NCBI GenBank assembly: GCA_010093605.1
Contig: MU004199.1
Span: 1,320,730 to 1,384,729 of the forward strand
Source of the DNA: Lophium mytilinum
Lineage: Eukaryota; Ascomycota; Dothideomycetes; Mytilinidiales; Mytilinidiaceae
Direction: 5' to 3'
Length of the DNA: 64,000 nucleotides
The notes beneath the pieces are model-generated. The model did not search any database. It was given only the letters and a program-made list of their open reading frames with translations, and was not told the DNA's origin. Below, in pieces: positions 1 to 11,823 of the stretch; the stretch's first letter is position 1; each line of letters starts with the position of its first letter. Made by a program: the position numbers and the translations under genes.

Positions 1-42
1 AATAGATAAATAGATAAATAGATAAATAGATAAATAGATAAC

Positions 43-76
<34 letters not shown>

Positions 77-480
77 CTACTTATCTAGTATATATTTTTC
101 TTTTTTTTCTAGGTTTTTATAGTTATAGAGAGAAAAGGTATCTCTAAGAGATTTTAAAGATAAATTAAATAACTCTTATAGAGATATCTATAGATTAGTT
201 TATTCTCTTAAGCTTATAAAAGAGGAGAGCTTATAGCTTAGTATAAGTAAAAATTCTAGATTCTATACTATTACTCTCTAGGGTGCTCTTTTAAAGGTAT
301 AGAGTTAATATAAGAATAGATAGATAGATATATAGATAGAAATTATATTATATTAGTTCTATACTATATTAATAGAAATCTTCTATAGTTAGATATATAC
401 TATACCTTTAAGAAGCTAATCTCTATTACTTAATTCTTTTTTAAATATCTTAATTGTATATAGGGTATAAGTAGAAGGAT
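1..480. repeat. AT-rich island with GATA microsatellite
   Basis: The first ~77 bases are a microsatellite of AATAGATA-type units passing into pure GATA. It is followed by ~400 bases of very AT-rich sequence with no credible ORF and further scattered TAGATA runs. Such composition next to normal-GC genes is typical of RIP-degraded repeats in Pezizomycotina. That origin is inferred, because no transposase fragment is recognisable. GC content rises abruptly after about 520. Confidence 0.75.
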
Positions 481-722
481 GCATTTCTACTAATAGCACT
501 ACTGGTCATCATATATATATTGGCTGGCATGCGCAATAAGCTATTCCGCACAGCGTTTTGACCCCGCTTCGTCTGGAAGAGCGAAGCTTACACAACCTCT
601 GTAAGGTACTTAGAAGAACTTGTATTAAACTCTGAGCACAGTCCGACCTCTAACGGGAGACATTTCAAGAGGGTTATTATGGTGTTCTAGTCATGTTGAT
701 GCTCTTCCCAAGCACAGCGCAA

Positions 723-1634
723 TCACTTAACCACAAGTCTCTCCAGCGTCTTGTCAACAATGGACAATAGCTCTGCGAGTTTGTTGGGGTCTCTCATCTG
801 TGCTGGAACATCGTCTCTCGTCCTTGCGAGCGCCTCTCTGACAGCCTCAAACTTCTCTTCTCTCGCAGTGTATTCCCGTATGACTTCGCCTGTGGCGAAC
901 TCAACATACACTCGTGTGTCCCTAATTCGGAAAAGGACATCGTCCAGCCGCATGAAGAACCGACATAGCAGCAGCATTCGTTCAGGCATGACCCGGGTTT
1001 TTACCGATAGCATGGCGATGCCGTTGTCCGCCAATTCGTCTTCGTAAAGCATCACATCGTCAAAGAAGAGGATTGGATCAGGGCGCTTTAGTAGTTGTAG
1101 TGGGATGGGCGTTGTCGTAGGCTCGAACGAGGGGTTGGCTACGGGCGTGCTGCCTTTGTAGTCTGTGCTGTACGACCAGTCGAATGGTTTGACAACTTCC
1201 TTGATATCTTCGAATTGCTTGGATCTGGTAGAGTATTAGTAAATTGAATGTCAAAGGTATTTCTTGCTACAGGGTGAGGAGAGTTACCGGTTCTGCTGCC
1301 ACTCCTTCGAATATGACACCTTCAGCATAGCTTCTCCAGTCTTGTCGACGCGATCTAGCGCATCAAAGGCGTTGAACTCAATCTTCCAACTGGTCTCCTT
1401 GTGCTCCACAATCACGAGGTTGTCCCCAAATATCATTTCGGGAGGTGTGATGCCGAGCTTCTTGTTCATTTCTTCGATTGGGCCGGCCTTGAGAATGGGT
1501 AGCTTGCGCGTGGTGATCTTGAAGCCATGCCGCGTGATAGACGTATCCTCGTGGCCGGGGAGGTGTGTATCGACCGGGGCGCCATTGATGCTTGTCGCCA
1601 TGGCAGTGCTTCGCGACTGGAGCTCTGAGTGCAC
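723..1634 (-). CDS. TIP41: TIP41-like protein (TOR/PP2A signalling)
   Basis: Two exons on the minus strand: 1634-1288 and 1224-723, with a 63-nt GT-AG intron at 1225-1287. The protein is 282 aa. Family signatures seen are the N-terminal block with PEMIFGDN, followed by FNAFDALDRV, then the exon-2 block ILFFDDVMLYEDELADNG and MLSVKTRVMPERMLLLCRFF. These match the TIP41/TIPRL family, which in yeast binds the PP2A regulator Tap42 and acts in TORC1 nitrogen signalling. The junction splits an Arg codon and restores the family sequence exactly. An internal Met at 1598 is an alternative start; 1634 is the first in-frame ATG. Confidence 0.9.
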
Positions 1635-2272
1635 GACGGGTGTACTTGGGTGGATGATCAGGCCCCGCTGAGGATATAATGACAGTTCAACACCTTCTGG
1701 GGAGCCTAGAGAGCTATCAGGCGTGCCAAGAGTGCTGCATTACAAGAGCTAATGATATAACAGAGGACCTCATGCAGTGCTGGGAAAGTGTATACAGCCC
1801 TGACAGCCACTTGCAGGTGATGTTTGATCGTGGTGGGGCAGTGAAGCACCCCGCCTCGAGCAAACTGTCAAGCTAACCATGTGTTCCACAAGCAGCCTCC
1901 ATCGAACACGAGGAGATAATCCAAAGCCGTCTGGTGTAACCCAGAGAGCTATCAACTCTGCCAAAACTGGCATTCCTCCTGTCTTGAGAACATGCATGAT
2001 GACCTCAAGCGGTGCCTGTTAGGCGAACAGATGGAGCCATTTTCCTGATGCTTCAGGTCTATTTACGACTCACGAGCCCAATGTCTATCTCGTATATTAT
2101 ACACGCAGCTGTTACTATGCCTCTGCAAAGACCGGGAACCCAGGCTAAGCCGTCTGCAAGCCTTGGAATAACCTGCGACAACGCCCAATTTTTTTCCAGA
2201 AGAGCGCTACCAGCACGTATGTAGTGTTGTGGGAAAGAAGCAGATTGGCGACCATTACATAACTCAATCGTT
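1635..2272. other. Spacer without supported gene
   Basis: Short ORFs occur on both strands, but none has family-like sequence, plausible introns or a signal peptide. The stretch contains the TIP41 promoter and the 3' flank of the next gene. A repeated element is visible in outline: 'agagagctatca' near 1707-1720 recurs near 1945-1957, with further loosely similar sequence around each copy. This suggests an old diverged duplication. No RNA gene was seen. Confidence 0.4.
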
Positions 2273-3294
2273 TCACTCTAGCTTCTTCATTAATCCACTC
2301 CTAACCCGTGTATTGACGACTCCTCCGATTCCAAACGCGGGGACGATTCGACCCATGCGCGCGAGACAGCTTTTCGCCCAATCCTTGGTCACCTTAACAG
2401 CTCTTTCTCGCCACTCGGCCCGTTCCCTATTGTATAGATCAAGTCCAAGCAGATGTAGCGGCGTGCTGACCACCTGCAGGGCCGCCGGTGTGATTATCTG
2501 AGCAGCGCTTGCACTGCTAATGTACTTTTGAAGTGAATCGCCCATATACCGAGAGAGGTGCGGTGCTACGAGCGGAGGGAGGTTGAAGGAGGCGAATATG
2601 GTAAGGCTGTCTCTCAGGGCAAAAAGGGCGAACGTGGCCGTGGGCACAGGTCGCGGTGTCGAGTTCGCGGCGCCGAACATCTGGGTAAAGCGACTGTCCT
2701 TGTAGAGACATAGTGCAAGATTACTTGTGGATGTTGCGGCGAATTTGGGTAGACCTGCGGTTACAGTGGAGGCTGATTGGGCGCGCATGGTAGAAGAAGC
2801 CGAGTCGATCGAGTTGGCGGCCATATAGGTACCAAAGTAGAGAGACTACGGAAGGGTCAGCATACGAGCACTCCTGCGAGGCGAGCAGACGTACGAAGAT
2901 CAAGGCGAACGGCTTCGAGAAGACGAAGCGCTGAGGTCGAAACAGGAGCTCCACAAATGAGCTCTTGAGGCTGCCCCCCAGTGTATTGCGGCCTGACGCA
3001 TTCTCAATGATGCCTCTGCTCGCGGTCAAATCGAGAGGCTCAGTGTTTTCAGCACCCTGGATTGGGACCCTACCGGTCAATGATGGTGATCACAGGCGCG
3101 ACGAGGAAGCCAGCTGCAGACGCGGCCGTCACGTCGGCGCAGATCCGAAGGCCAAGCTTGCGCGTATTCCAGGTGGAGGCATCCGGTGTGCCAGCTTGTT
3201 TAATCGTCCCTGCGAGTGCTTCAGGACTCCAGTCCTTCGTGGATGACGGGGTCTCCGGCGGTAGTCCCGCTGATCGAGAGCGATCCTCTCGCAT
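2273..3294 (-). CDS. Multi-pass membrane protein of unknown function, possibly mitochondrial
   Basis: Three exons: 3294-3074, 3015-2895 and 2845-2273. GT-AG introns lie at 3016-3073 and 2846-2894. The product is 304 aa. Hydrophobic stretches occur near residues 55-73 (VTAASAAGFLVAPVITII), in the SKPFALIFSLYFGTYMAAN block around 105-124, and in TFALFALRDSLTIFASF and AAQIITPAALQVVSTPLHLL. The basic Arg/Lys-rich C-terminus and regularly spaced polar segments resemble mitochondrial inner-membrane proteins, but I do not recognise the family. No carrier signature PxDxxR is present. Both introns join blocks that read continuously, so the model is firmer than the function. Confidence 0.75.
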
Positions 3295-3624
3295 TGTTAC
3301 CTCCTCTTTCCCAGGTTGAGAATGCTGTGAGGGTGCATGTGGACGGTATGGCTATGGCGAAGAAACCATAGGAAGCTGGCTGACGGCCAGGCTGGTGGCT
3401 GGCTACTCAAAGTCTTTCCAAGCTTGCCAGTAGTCTGGCGTCACAGCGTCGTCGAGAGCACTGCTGCAATTGGCCATGGTTAAGCCGATGGAGGCCGACT
3501 TCGACGGCACTGTGACGGTCAGAAATGAGTGTCAGTGGTTTATGTCACCAAAATCTTGCTTCAAAGTCTGCATGGTCCAGTAGAGTCTTTGGTGTAATTC
3601 GTGCAACGTGATATATTTCGAAGC
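3295..3624. promoter_or_regulatory. Upstream region of the membrane-protein gene
   Basis: About 330 bases lie between the start codon at 3294 (minus) and the VPS36 stop at 3625. No ORF is supported. It should hold the promoter of the membrane-protein gene and the VPS36 3' UTR. No distinctive motif was found. Confidence 0.35.
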
Positions 3625-5598
3625 TCATATCGTCAAGATGCCTTCTTCAGGTGTGTGGACGAGCCAGTTCTCCCAAAATCGCAGACCGTCCAAGCCTTGC
3701 TCACGACAGAGCGCTCCTCGCTCCTCTGCCATTTCGAGCTCTTCGCTCGCCACTCCAACGCTCCACCCAAACCTCTCTGCCACCTCCTGTGCGGTTACGC
3801 CTCGCCCATACAACCGCCAGTCCCAAGTAACTTCAGATGCTGGTGGCTGGTGATGCAGTTCTCGGAGCCATGAGAGGAGGGCAGCAACCGTCTTCTCGTC
3901 TGTTCGATCTCGCCCTTGCACAACAAGGAGACCGCTTTTGAACATTCGCAGCCGGACAGGCAGCTTGAGCTTGTCCCACAGCCGGGCAGCTTTCTCGAAG
4001 TCCGTCGGACTTACTAACTCCACTCCGCCTCTTGCACGATTGAACACAGCCCACAGGTCTACGAGAGTCATGATGCCGCCTTCTCTTTTGAGGATGCCTC
4101 TTGTATCGTCTGTGAGCCATTCCGCTAGATTCCTAGATAGTTCCGACACGTATAGCAAGTCGGAGCCGGATCCAAGCATGTCTTTCGTCGTGACTAGACC
4201 AAGCGCAGACGCCGATTGCGAGAGAATAGAGCTTGCTTCCGAGCTGCCGTTGGTTCCCAAGTTGGCTTGCGACGCGAAAGACTCTGCTAACGCAATGATT
4301 TCTTTTGCAGATGTCATGAGGGCTTCGAGATCTTCGAAGGCGGTTCCGATGACAAGCTCGTTATTTTTCCTTCGTTCTAGACCTCTTCGTTCGAGGCCTG
4401 CAATGCCAACGACCTTTTGACGTTCGGGGTCTCGGGGGTTCTGGTCAGAACTCGAATTGTATCCATCGTCGAACGCCCCAGAGAGTCGATTAGGCTTCGG
4501 CACTGGCGGTGCACTCTGAAGAAGCCATTTCCGTTGTACTAAAGCGTTTTTAAGTCGCTCGAAAAACACCTTCTCTCCTCCTCCGCGGAATGAGAACTTG
4601 ACGCTCTCCACTGCCTCGTCTTGCATTGATAACCTAGAAAGGGCAGGCCCGGGGCTCTCAGACCTGGCAATCCCTTTTGCTGATGCTAACCGCTTGTCTT
4701 CTATTGATACCAACGACGCACCGCAGATCTCACAGGTGAGCAAAGACGGATGGTTTTGAAATGTGCATCGAGGGCATGGGAATGCGGCAGATGAAGCGCT
4801 AGGACCGAGGGGATTCCTTGAACCCGAAGCCGACGACAAATCTGTCTTGTCTTGATGCGCTCTCTGCGGTATCGGTGCTACTACGTGTGATTGTCTGTTG
4901 GTAATTGAAGATATCGCCGCCTTCACCACGTGAACTAGCGGCGGCTTGATGCCGCACGCGAGACATGGCGGCAAGGGAGTATGGACATTCGCGGTGGCGG
5001 GGTCGAAGTTTGATGGAACAGGATTTGAAAAGGAGCAGATGGGGCAAATCCAGGTGGCGCTGGCCGCGGTCGAAGGCGCAGGAGAAGATGCAAGAGACCG
5101 CAAGGGACTGCCATGTCTCTCTGGGGGCGTAGAGCTAGAGCTACTTGAAATGGTGCGACCAGCGGCAGTAGAAGGGCTCCTTGTGGAAAACGAGAGCCGT
5201 TTGGAGGGTTTCGGGTGGAAAGTCACCTTCGGGGAGGACTTGAGGAACCCGGCCTACAGTGTCTTAGCAAGAGTATTCACACACTCAGAAGGCTGTCTCA
5301 CATAATACTCAGGACGTTCGACATCCTTGAGGTTTATTGCCACGGAGCACTTCCTTGGTTCTTCGTTGTCTACATAGCAGGCCCGGTGTGAAGTCAAGTA
5401 CGCATGGCCATTCTGGAACTGGGGTATCTTGAATCTCCTACAGCAAGCTCGAGTTAGCACTGCAGTGGCCAGTCGCTCTTAGAACATAGCGACTCACCCC
5501 TCGTACAGCCCAACAGCATCCTGCACGAATAGTAGGGTCTCTTCAGGGAGCAGAGAGGGGCGCAAGGCAGTTGTGAGGTCAAGCTGGTGGAGAAACAT
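3625..5598 (-). CDS. VPS36: ESCRT-II subunit Vps36
   Basis: Three exons: 5598-5498, 5437-5302 and 5253-3625, giving 621 aa. The N-terminal GLUE domain is built across all three exons, starting MFLHQLDLTTALRPSLL and continuing through RFKIPQFQNGHAYLTSHR to AGFLKSSPKV. Two NZF-type zinc fingers are inserted in the GLUE domain, as in yeast: Cys 149/152/176/179 with an unusually long 23-residue inner loop, and Cys 239/242/253/256 (FPCPRCTF...CEIC). The rest of GLUE (VFFERLKNALVQRKW) and a C-terminal EAP30-type winged-helix region follow. Vps36 recruits ESCRT-II to endosomal phosphoinositide and ubiquitinated cargo. The whole family order is intact. Confidence 0.93.
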
Positions 5599-5956
5599 TC
5601 AGGACATGGGGTTTGAAGGAGCGTCGACCACGCAGAGGTCACAGTCTCTCTAGATCGGCGCCCACTGTAGCAGACCTTCGTGGTATGTCAAGGTTAATGA
5701 TGTTGGTGATGCGCTGCGGGACGGGACCCGCCAATCCTGATGTTCAAGGGTTCTGTCCACGTGATCAATGCGCTAACACCACCTCACAGCCGTCCGCCTC
5801 ACCGTCTCTCCTGCAACCTCCATCTTCCGTCTCCCATTCACCATCTTCCACTCTTCATAGTGTGCTGCCCCTCTCCCTTCCTTTCTACCATAGTTCCTCT
5901 GACCCCCAGTGCCATCAACTCACAGCCGCAGCGCTCCTGTATCGCTCCCTGCGGCC
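5599..5956. promoter_or_regulatory. Divergent promoter VPS36 / THP3-like
   Basis: A 358-base intergenic region between two divergent start codons. The half next to the plus-strand gene (about 5800-5950) is strongly C/T-rich on the plus strand, which is the usual look of fungal 5' leaders. A CACGTG E-box lies at 5759-5764 within 'gtccacgtgatc'. Confidence 0.5.
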
Positions 5957-7628
5957 ATGCTATCCACATCCTCCGGGTCGTGGCACCAGCACCCATCTAC
6001 CGCAACCGCTGCCTACAACGCCGTACCCGCCCGACGCACACTCAACCAGCCCGGACCCACTCATGTGAGTCTGCTGCACCCTCTTGACGGAGAAATGCAT
6101 GCTGAACGCCGCCTGCAGCCGCAAATGGCTCAACCACAACCCGTCCAAAAGAACAAGGTCGACTGGTCCAAGGCAGTCCGTGATTACGTGCAGCGTGCGT
6201 TCGCACAAGAGAACAATGTTGCAGGCGTGTCGCGAGAGGAAGTTCAAGAAAAACTGAAACAAGTCATCACCGCGGTCGCTGAGAAGGGGATGATGGACGA
6301 CGTGGACTGGGCGAGCCATCCCCTCCCCCAGCAGTTCGTGCTGCAAGACAGGCGGAGGGCCTTGGGCGTAGACGGGCAGCAGAACGCTTGGCCCACTCCC
6401 GCGTCGCATCTCGCTGACCCGCTGCATGGACACACTAACAATGCATCATTATCTCCCTCCAAGAAACGCAAGTCTACCGATGCATCGCTGACCGACCACC
6501 CCGACGACTCGCAACCGCCCTGGAGGAAGACTAACAGCCGCAACATGTTCGAAGACCGCATCACGTACGCCAACCAAGGCCAGGCCAATCGTGTCGACAA
6601 GAAACAGCGCAAGAACAAGGAGAAAGACAATTTCATCAATAGTAAGTTTTCGCCAGCCGAGTTGGAGAAGAGACGGCAGCGATTTGGCAATATCTCCACA
6701 GACGTCACCCCTCCTTGGGCATCGCCTCGAACCGACGACGCTGAAGCCAGGTCTGGTCCTGTGGTTGGCACATGCCAACAATTGGAAAAACGTTACTTCC
6801 GCTTGACCGCACCCCCGAAGCCCGAAACCGTCCGCCCTCTGCCCGTACTAGAGCAAACGCTGGCACTTCTGAAAAAGAAGTGGCGAGAGGAGAAGAACTA
6901 CGGCTACATCTGTGACCAGTTCAAGTCTTTGCGACAGGACCTGACTGTCCAACACATCAGGAGCGCGTTCACCGTTGATGTGTATGAAATCCACGCCAGG
7001 ATTGCCCTCGAAAAGGGGGATTTGGGTGAGTATAATCAGTGCCAGACACAGCTACGCGCACTGTATTCGCAGAACCTGGGAGGGCATCCAGAGGAGTTCC
7101 TGGCTTATCGTATCCTCTATTTCATTCACACGTGCAACCGGACCGACATGAACGACATGTTGGCAGACTTAACCCCTACAGATAAGAACGACCACGCGGT
7201 CAAGCACGCACTGGCAGTCCGCTCTGCGCTGGCTTTGGGCAACTACCATAGGTTTTTCAGACTATATATTGACTATCCCAATCTGGGGGGCAATTTGATG
7301 GACAAATTCGTTGATCGCGAGCGTGTCGCCGCTCTCGCTAATATGTGCAAAGCGTTAGTATTACGTTTTTTATCTCTGTTCTGGTATTAATGCAGTCTGC
7401 TAACGAATTTCCAGGTATAAACCCTTTGTCAAGCTAAGCTTCCTCTCTTTCGAACTCGGGTTTGAATCCGATCGTGCTTGTCTCGATTTCCTCGTCCAAA
7501 AGCAAGCGCAGCACTTGATCCAAGATACGGATGGAGAACTCTGTTTCCAAACGGGCAAAGCTGGACTTCTGTTCGACCAGCTACGAGCCCAAGCATTCGC
7601 CAAAGTAGACATTAAAGGACAGATATAA
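5957..7628 (+). CDS. THP3: SAC3/GANP-family protein, Thp3/LENG8 type
   Basis: Exon 1 is 5957-7353 and exon 2 is 7415-7628, with a GT-AG intron at 7354-7414 that has an excellent branch site (gctaac) and splits the Ala codon of MCKA|YKPFVKL. The product is 536 aa. A second 54-nt, stop-free candidate intron (6065-6118, donor GTGAGT, branch ctgaac) would shorten it to 518 aa. The N-terminal half is disordered with a basic patch (KKQRKNKEK). The C-terminal half carries the SAC3/GANP core: GTCQQLEKRYFRL, LRQDLTVQHIRSAFTVDVYE and ALEKGDLGEYNQCQTQL. Yeast Thp3 pairs with Csn12 in transcription elongation and mRNA processing, so that role is inferred. Confidence 0.9.
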
Positions 7629-8300
7629 GCCGTCTGAAACGACGGGTAGGGTGTCCTGCACCTTGCCGTATGTGCTTTGACTCTTTCTTCACACCCGTCC
7701 TTCAGTCTTGTTCATATGTCGACACGAATTCCCTGCCGGTGACGCCGTGTGAGGCAGCCCAGCGAAGTCACAAGTCTCCCCTCGACGGCTAGCTTCAACT
7801 GCCGCTTTTACTTTCTTTTTGCGCCTACACTACTTTGCCCACCACTTTCGCAATACTTGGACTCGATCTGGCTTTGTTTTCGAGCCCGCCAAGCGGCAGC
7901 GCTTCGTTTCGGCAGGCTTCCACCGGCCGGATCGTGGGGCTGCCGCATGAAGTGGTGTTGCCAGAAGCTTTCTCGGCAGCGTCCAAAACGTTTCATGTCT
8001 CGGAATGGCATCTTCGGCTTCCAGGAAGCGATATAGACAGGGATTGACACCCGAATTTACAGTGCTACGTCACCAGTGCGACTGTTGGAGGGGGAGTGAA
8101 GACGTCTTGGTTCCGAAGCAAGAGGGCAACTGGGATTGAGCTCCCCCGATGACTGGCTGAGTCTACAAGTCGATTTGGGCGACGAGGACCGAACGGACGG
8201 TTCTTTGTCTCAAGGCTCAGTGCCGTCCTCGTGGGTCGATTGTACCCTTGCACTGACACGAGTGACAAATCTACGGTATGCGTTTTCTGATCTTTAATTC

Positions 8301-8370
8301 GGCACAATTCCCCTGGCACAACTCCCATGGCACAACTCTCCTGGCACAACTCCCCTGGCACAACTCCCCT
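8301..8370. repeat. 14-bp tandem repeat, five units
   Basis: Five exact-length 14-bp units of consensus GGCACAACTCCCCT run head to tail. There is only one to three substitutions in all outer copies, and the last two units are identical. The tract is isolated in non-coding DNA between THP3-like and BEM1. Confidence 0.9.
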
Positions 8371-8904
8371 TTTGTTTGCATGGCTAGCTGGGTGGGGTTG
8401 GGTTTCGGCGGTCTGTTTTCTTCTCGGCGACAAGTCTTTGCTTCTGCGGTGCAGCTGTCGGCACACTCGTCCTGCTTGCGCGGTGGACAAAGGCTGGGGG
8501 AGGGAGTGGTGACCAATAGAAAGTTGAATTGGGCTTGGGCGACGGTGATTCGTCGGGGCTGCGAAGGGATGTTAGCTTTAGGATGGCAGCGCTGCTAGGG
8601 CTGAAGGGGCATCTTAGGGTTCAATACATAGTGGTGATGGCAGGCTTAGTGCGATGACAGGCTCGTGTGGTGCAACGGGACGGGTGTCTAGCATGGCCTG
8701 CCGGCTCAGCTTATGGCCTAGCCGCCCGCGCGTCAAGGCTGGCGCGTCGCAGCGTGTCGATTCCCTGCCCGCAGCGTGGTGGTTCCCGGGGAGTCGCACG
8801 CGGAACCGCTGCTCGCCGCATGTCAGGAATCCGGATGGTGTTGGCACAGCGGCTAGATAGCAGACTCAGAAGCAAATAGCCTCATGTCGTTCGAGCTGAA
8901 CTGT

Positions 8905-9060
8905 CTGCGCCGTGACTCCTCTCGCTGTGGCGCCCTTTCGCCGTGACCCCTCACTGTGAGGTTCTCTCGCTGTGATGCCCTCTCGCTGTGAATCCCTCTT
9001 GCTGTGCCGCCCTCTGCTTCCGATTCTCTCCCGCCGTGACGTCCTACCTTTCACCGTGTC
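8905..9060. repeat. Degenerate ~16-bp repeat (CGCTGTGA core)
   Basis: About eight to nine imperfect units of the form CGCTGTGANNCCCTCT occur in a row, variants including CGCCGTGAC and CACTGTGAG. They are followed by two more distant copies. The tract lies in the upstream spacer of BEM1. Confidence 0.75.
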
Positions 9061-9694
9061 CGACAACAACACGACTTTAGATGTCGCTGGCCACAATCGC
9101 AACTATCGCCCGTAGCACCCGCCACGCCGTAGTTCCAAAGTGCGCAGCTCTCGCCGCCAGGAAGGGTGTCCCCACCCATCCAGGCACAGCATCGCCGTGG
9201 CAGGCCAACCCTCCGGCGCGCGCAGAGACAAAGAGCACCGCTGGGCTAGTCTAGGAGTGGCTGCCCAGCGTCCCGCCTGCGCTTTCAAGGGTTGTCTGCA
9301 AGGGCCGGCGCAGACTCCGCCCTTCATTTCTGACGCCGACAGAGGACTACAAGCTACGCCGTGCAGAGAAGGCCGTTTTCCCAGCAGCCTTCATAGCTTC
9401 ATCGCATCTGACGCCATCCGCCATCCGCTGCCCGTCCGTTGCCTAGTCCCCAAAGACGCTCATCTCCACGGCTTGCTGCCTTTGCGGCCCAAGCACGCCA
9501 ATCTTACCTAGGTAGCTTTTCATCCTGGCTGGCAGTCACAGCCGCGCCTCACCACGCCCAACTCGCCCTACACCACCCAGCTCGTCCTTGATACAACACC
9601 ACGACGCATCGCGCAACTCCCCTATCCCTATCCCTAGACCGCGCCGCCCTGCTTCCATCGCTGTGCCCGCCGCCGCCGCGCCCACCGGACCGCT

Positions 9695-11823
9695 ATGGTG
9701 AAGGTATGTTTGCCCCCGGGCCTAGCCCGCTCCCCCACGTGCGCGCCAGCGTGCTGAGTCGGCCGCAGTTTCGAAGATCCATGAAGGGCGACAAGGCCGA
9801 CAGCAAGCCGCACCACATCTCCATTCCGACCAAGGACGCAATCGCCATCGTGCCGCCCAAGAAGGTGAGTTCCAAGGTTCTAGCGTTGTCGCAAAATCCA
9901 CCTGCCCCGCCTTGCGCCTACGCCTGCGCCTGCCATTGCGCCTCGCGACTCCTGCTGACGTCTGCCTGGTGCTGTAGGTCATCAAAGCCCTCTACGACTA
10001 CACACCGCCCGACTCGAGCCCGACGTCCGGCTACCTGGGCTTCTCCCAGGGCGATTTCCTGCACGTCGTCGGCCGCGAGAACGATTCCGACTGGTACGAG
10101 GCCTGCAACCCGCTGCAGAACACCCGTGGCCTCGTGCCCGTGACATACTTTGAGCTGGTAGGCAAGACGGTGCGGGACAGTGGCAGCTCGACCAAATCCA
10201 TCCCCTCCAGCCAGCCCAGCGCCGGCCACGACTCCGGATACGCCGAAAAGACGCCCGCTGCTCCCGGCGTGGCCATTCTCGACACCGACGGGCCGAAGCC
10301 GATGCGCATGTCCAAGGCACTGGGGAAGGGAGGGGCGGGAGCGGGGGCCATGGTGTACGGCATCGTGATGTACGACTTCAAGGCCGAGCGGCCCGACGAG
10401 CTGGAGGCCAAGGAGGGGGAAGCCATCATAGTCATTGCGCAATCCAACCCGGAATGGTTCGTTGCGAAGCCCATCACCCGCCTGGGTGGTCCCGGCTTGA
10501 TCCCGGTGTCCTTTATTGAAATACGAGATATGACGACCGGACAAGCCGTCCCTGACGCTCAGGAAGCTGTTCAAAGGGCTGGGGTACCCAAGGTTGAAGA
10601 GTGGAAGAAGATGGCCGCCGACTACAAAAACGGCAGCATTCCGCTTGGGAAGCTCGAGTCCAATTCCGCTCAATCGCTACAGCAAGGCATGGAGCGGATG
10701 AGCCTGGGAAGCAAGAACCAGGCCGGCTACGACAGCAATGGCCAAGTCACTCCTAGTGTAAGTTGCGCGCGTAAAATCCCATCCCTACCAAAGCTGACCA
10801 CGGTTCTAGACTGGAACACATTCTCGGAGCGCTAGCGCATATCAAAACCAGCCGCAGTATCGGGGGTCCGACCCTAACCTTCTGGCCCCCGTCAAAGCAT
10901 GTGTCCCTCGTTACTGTTTCGCAGACGACATCTTCTGGTTCATTATTGAGTGCCAGATGGAAGACGGGAGGCACTGGGAACTGCAGCGTCTCTACCAGGA
11001 CTTCTACGACCTTCAAATCCAGCTGATCGCTGCTTTCCCAGTGGAGGCTGGCACATCGGGGAGCGTCGACCGAACTCTACCCTTCATGCCTGGCCCAGTC
11101 ACTTACGTCACCGACAATATTTCAAACGGCCGCCGCGCAAATTTGGACGAGTACATAAAGAATCTCCTCAAGCTGGGGTCTCACATCACACAAGGGACGC
11201 TTGTCAAGACGTTTTTCGCCCCTCGCCAGGGAGACTACGAAATTGACCCGGATGTAATCGCTGCAGAAGAGTACCGCATGTCCCAAAGCTCGCAGCATTC
11301 TTCCGATCCATCCCAGGGGGCTTCACGGGAGTCTTCCGCTGACCATCTTCCATCCCAAAACCCGCAAGCTGCGTACCCAAACTCGTCGAATTATCCATCC
11401 CAGGCCAATCACCAACGGGGACAGGCGTCTATGTCGGGCCAGCAACTTCAAAATCCGCAACATTATCGGACTACATCGGACCTCGCGCCACCAATGCTCC
11501 GCCAAACGTCCTCTCTAACGCAGAATTCAGCGACCTCGGCGAGTGCGAGTGCGAGTGCGGCACTCAAAATCAAAGTGTGGTTCGAAGAAGACAACTGCGT
11601 GGTCATCCGTATGCCACAGTCGTTCCGGTACAATGACTTGTACAAGAAACTGCAAGAAAGGAGAGCACTAGAACGACCTGATGAAGGTAGTTCTGAGGAG
11701 TTGGTTGTGGAATACCGAGATGAGAGAGAAGAGCGCTTCTATCCAATCGAGAGTGACGAAGATTTGGCAATTGCGGTCGAACGGAATCCCAAGCTGACGC
11801 TTAGCGTGACTGCTATGCGGTAA
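9695..11823 (+). CDS. BEM1: Cell-polarity scaffold Bem1 (SH3-SH3-PX-PB1)
   Basis: Four exons: 9695-9703, 9769-9864, 9978-10757 and 10810-11823, giving 632 aa. The first exon is only nine nt (Met-Val-Lys) and joins to FRRSMKGDKADSKPHH, the conserved Bem1 N-terminus. Domains are SH3-1 at about 36-96 (VIKALYDYTPP), SH3-2 at 160-218 (YGIVMYDFKAERPDELEAKE), a PX domain at about 326-430 (DDIFWFIIECQMEDGRHWEL), and a C-terminal PB1 domain from about 545 (LKIKVWFEEDNCVVIRM). In yeast Bem1 holds Cdc24, Cdc42 and PAK kinases together at polarity sites, and the PB1 domain binds Cdc24. All four family domains are present in canonical order. Confidence 0.95.

Larger units (their letters stand above)
7629..9694. 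other. Two-kb repeat-bearing spacer / BEM1 leader
   Basis: No supported gene. The spacer holds two tandem-repeat tracts (listed separately) and, from about 9530, a C/T-rich stretch rich in CACCACG and CCGCCGCCG that looks like the 5' leader of BEM1. ORFs of up to 123-141 codons exist here on both strands but overlap each other and are low-complexity translations of repeats. Confidence 0.5.
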
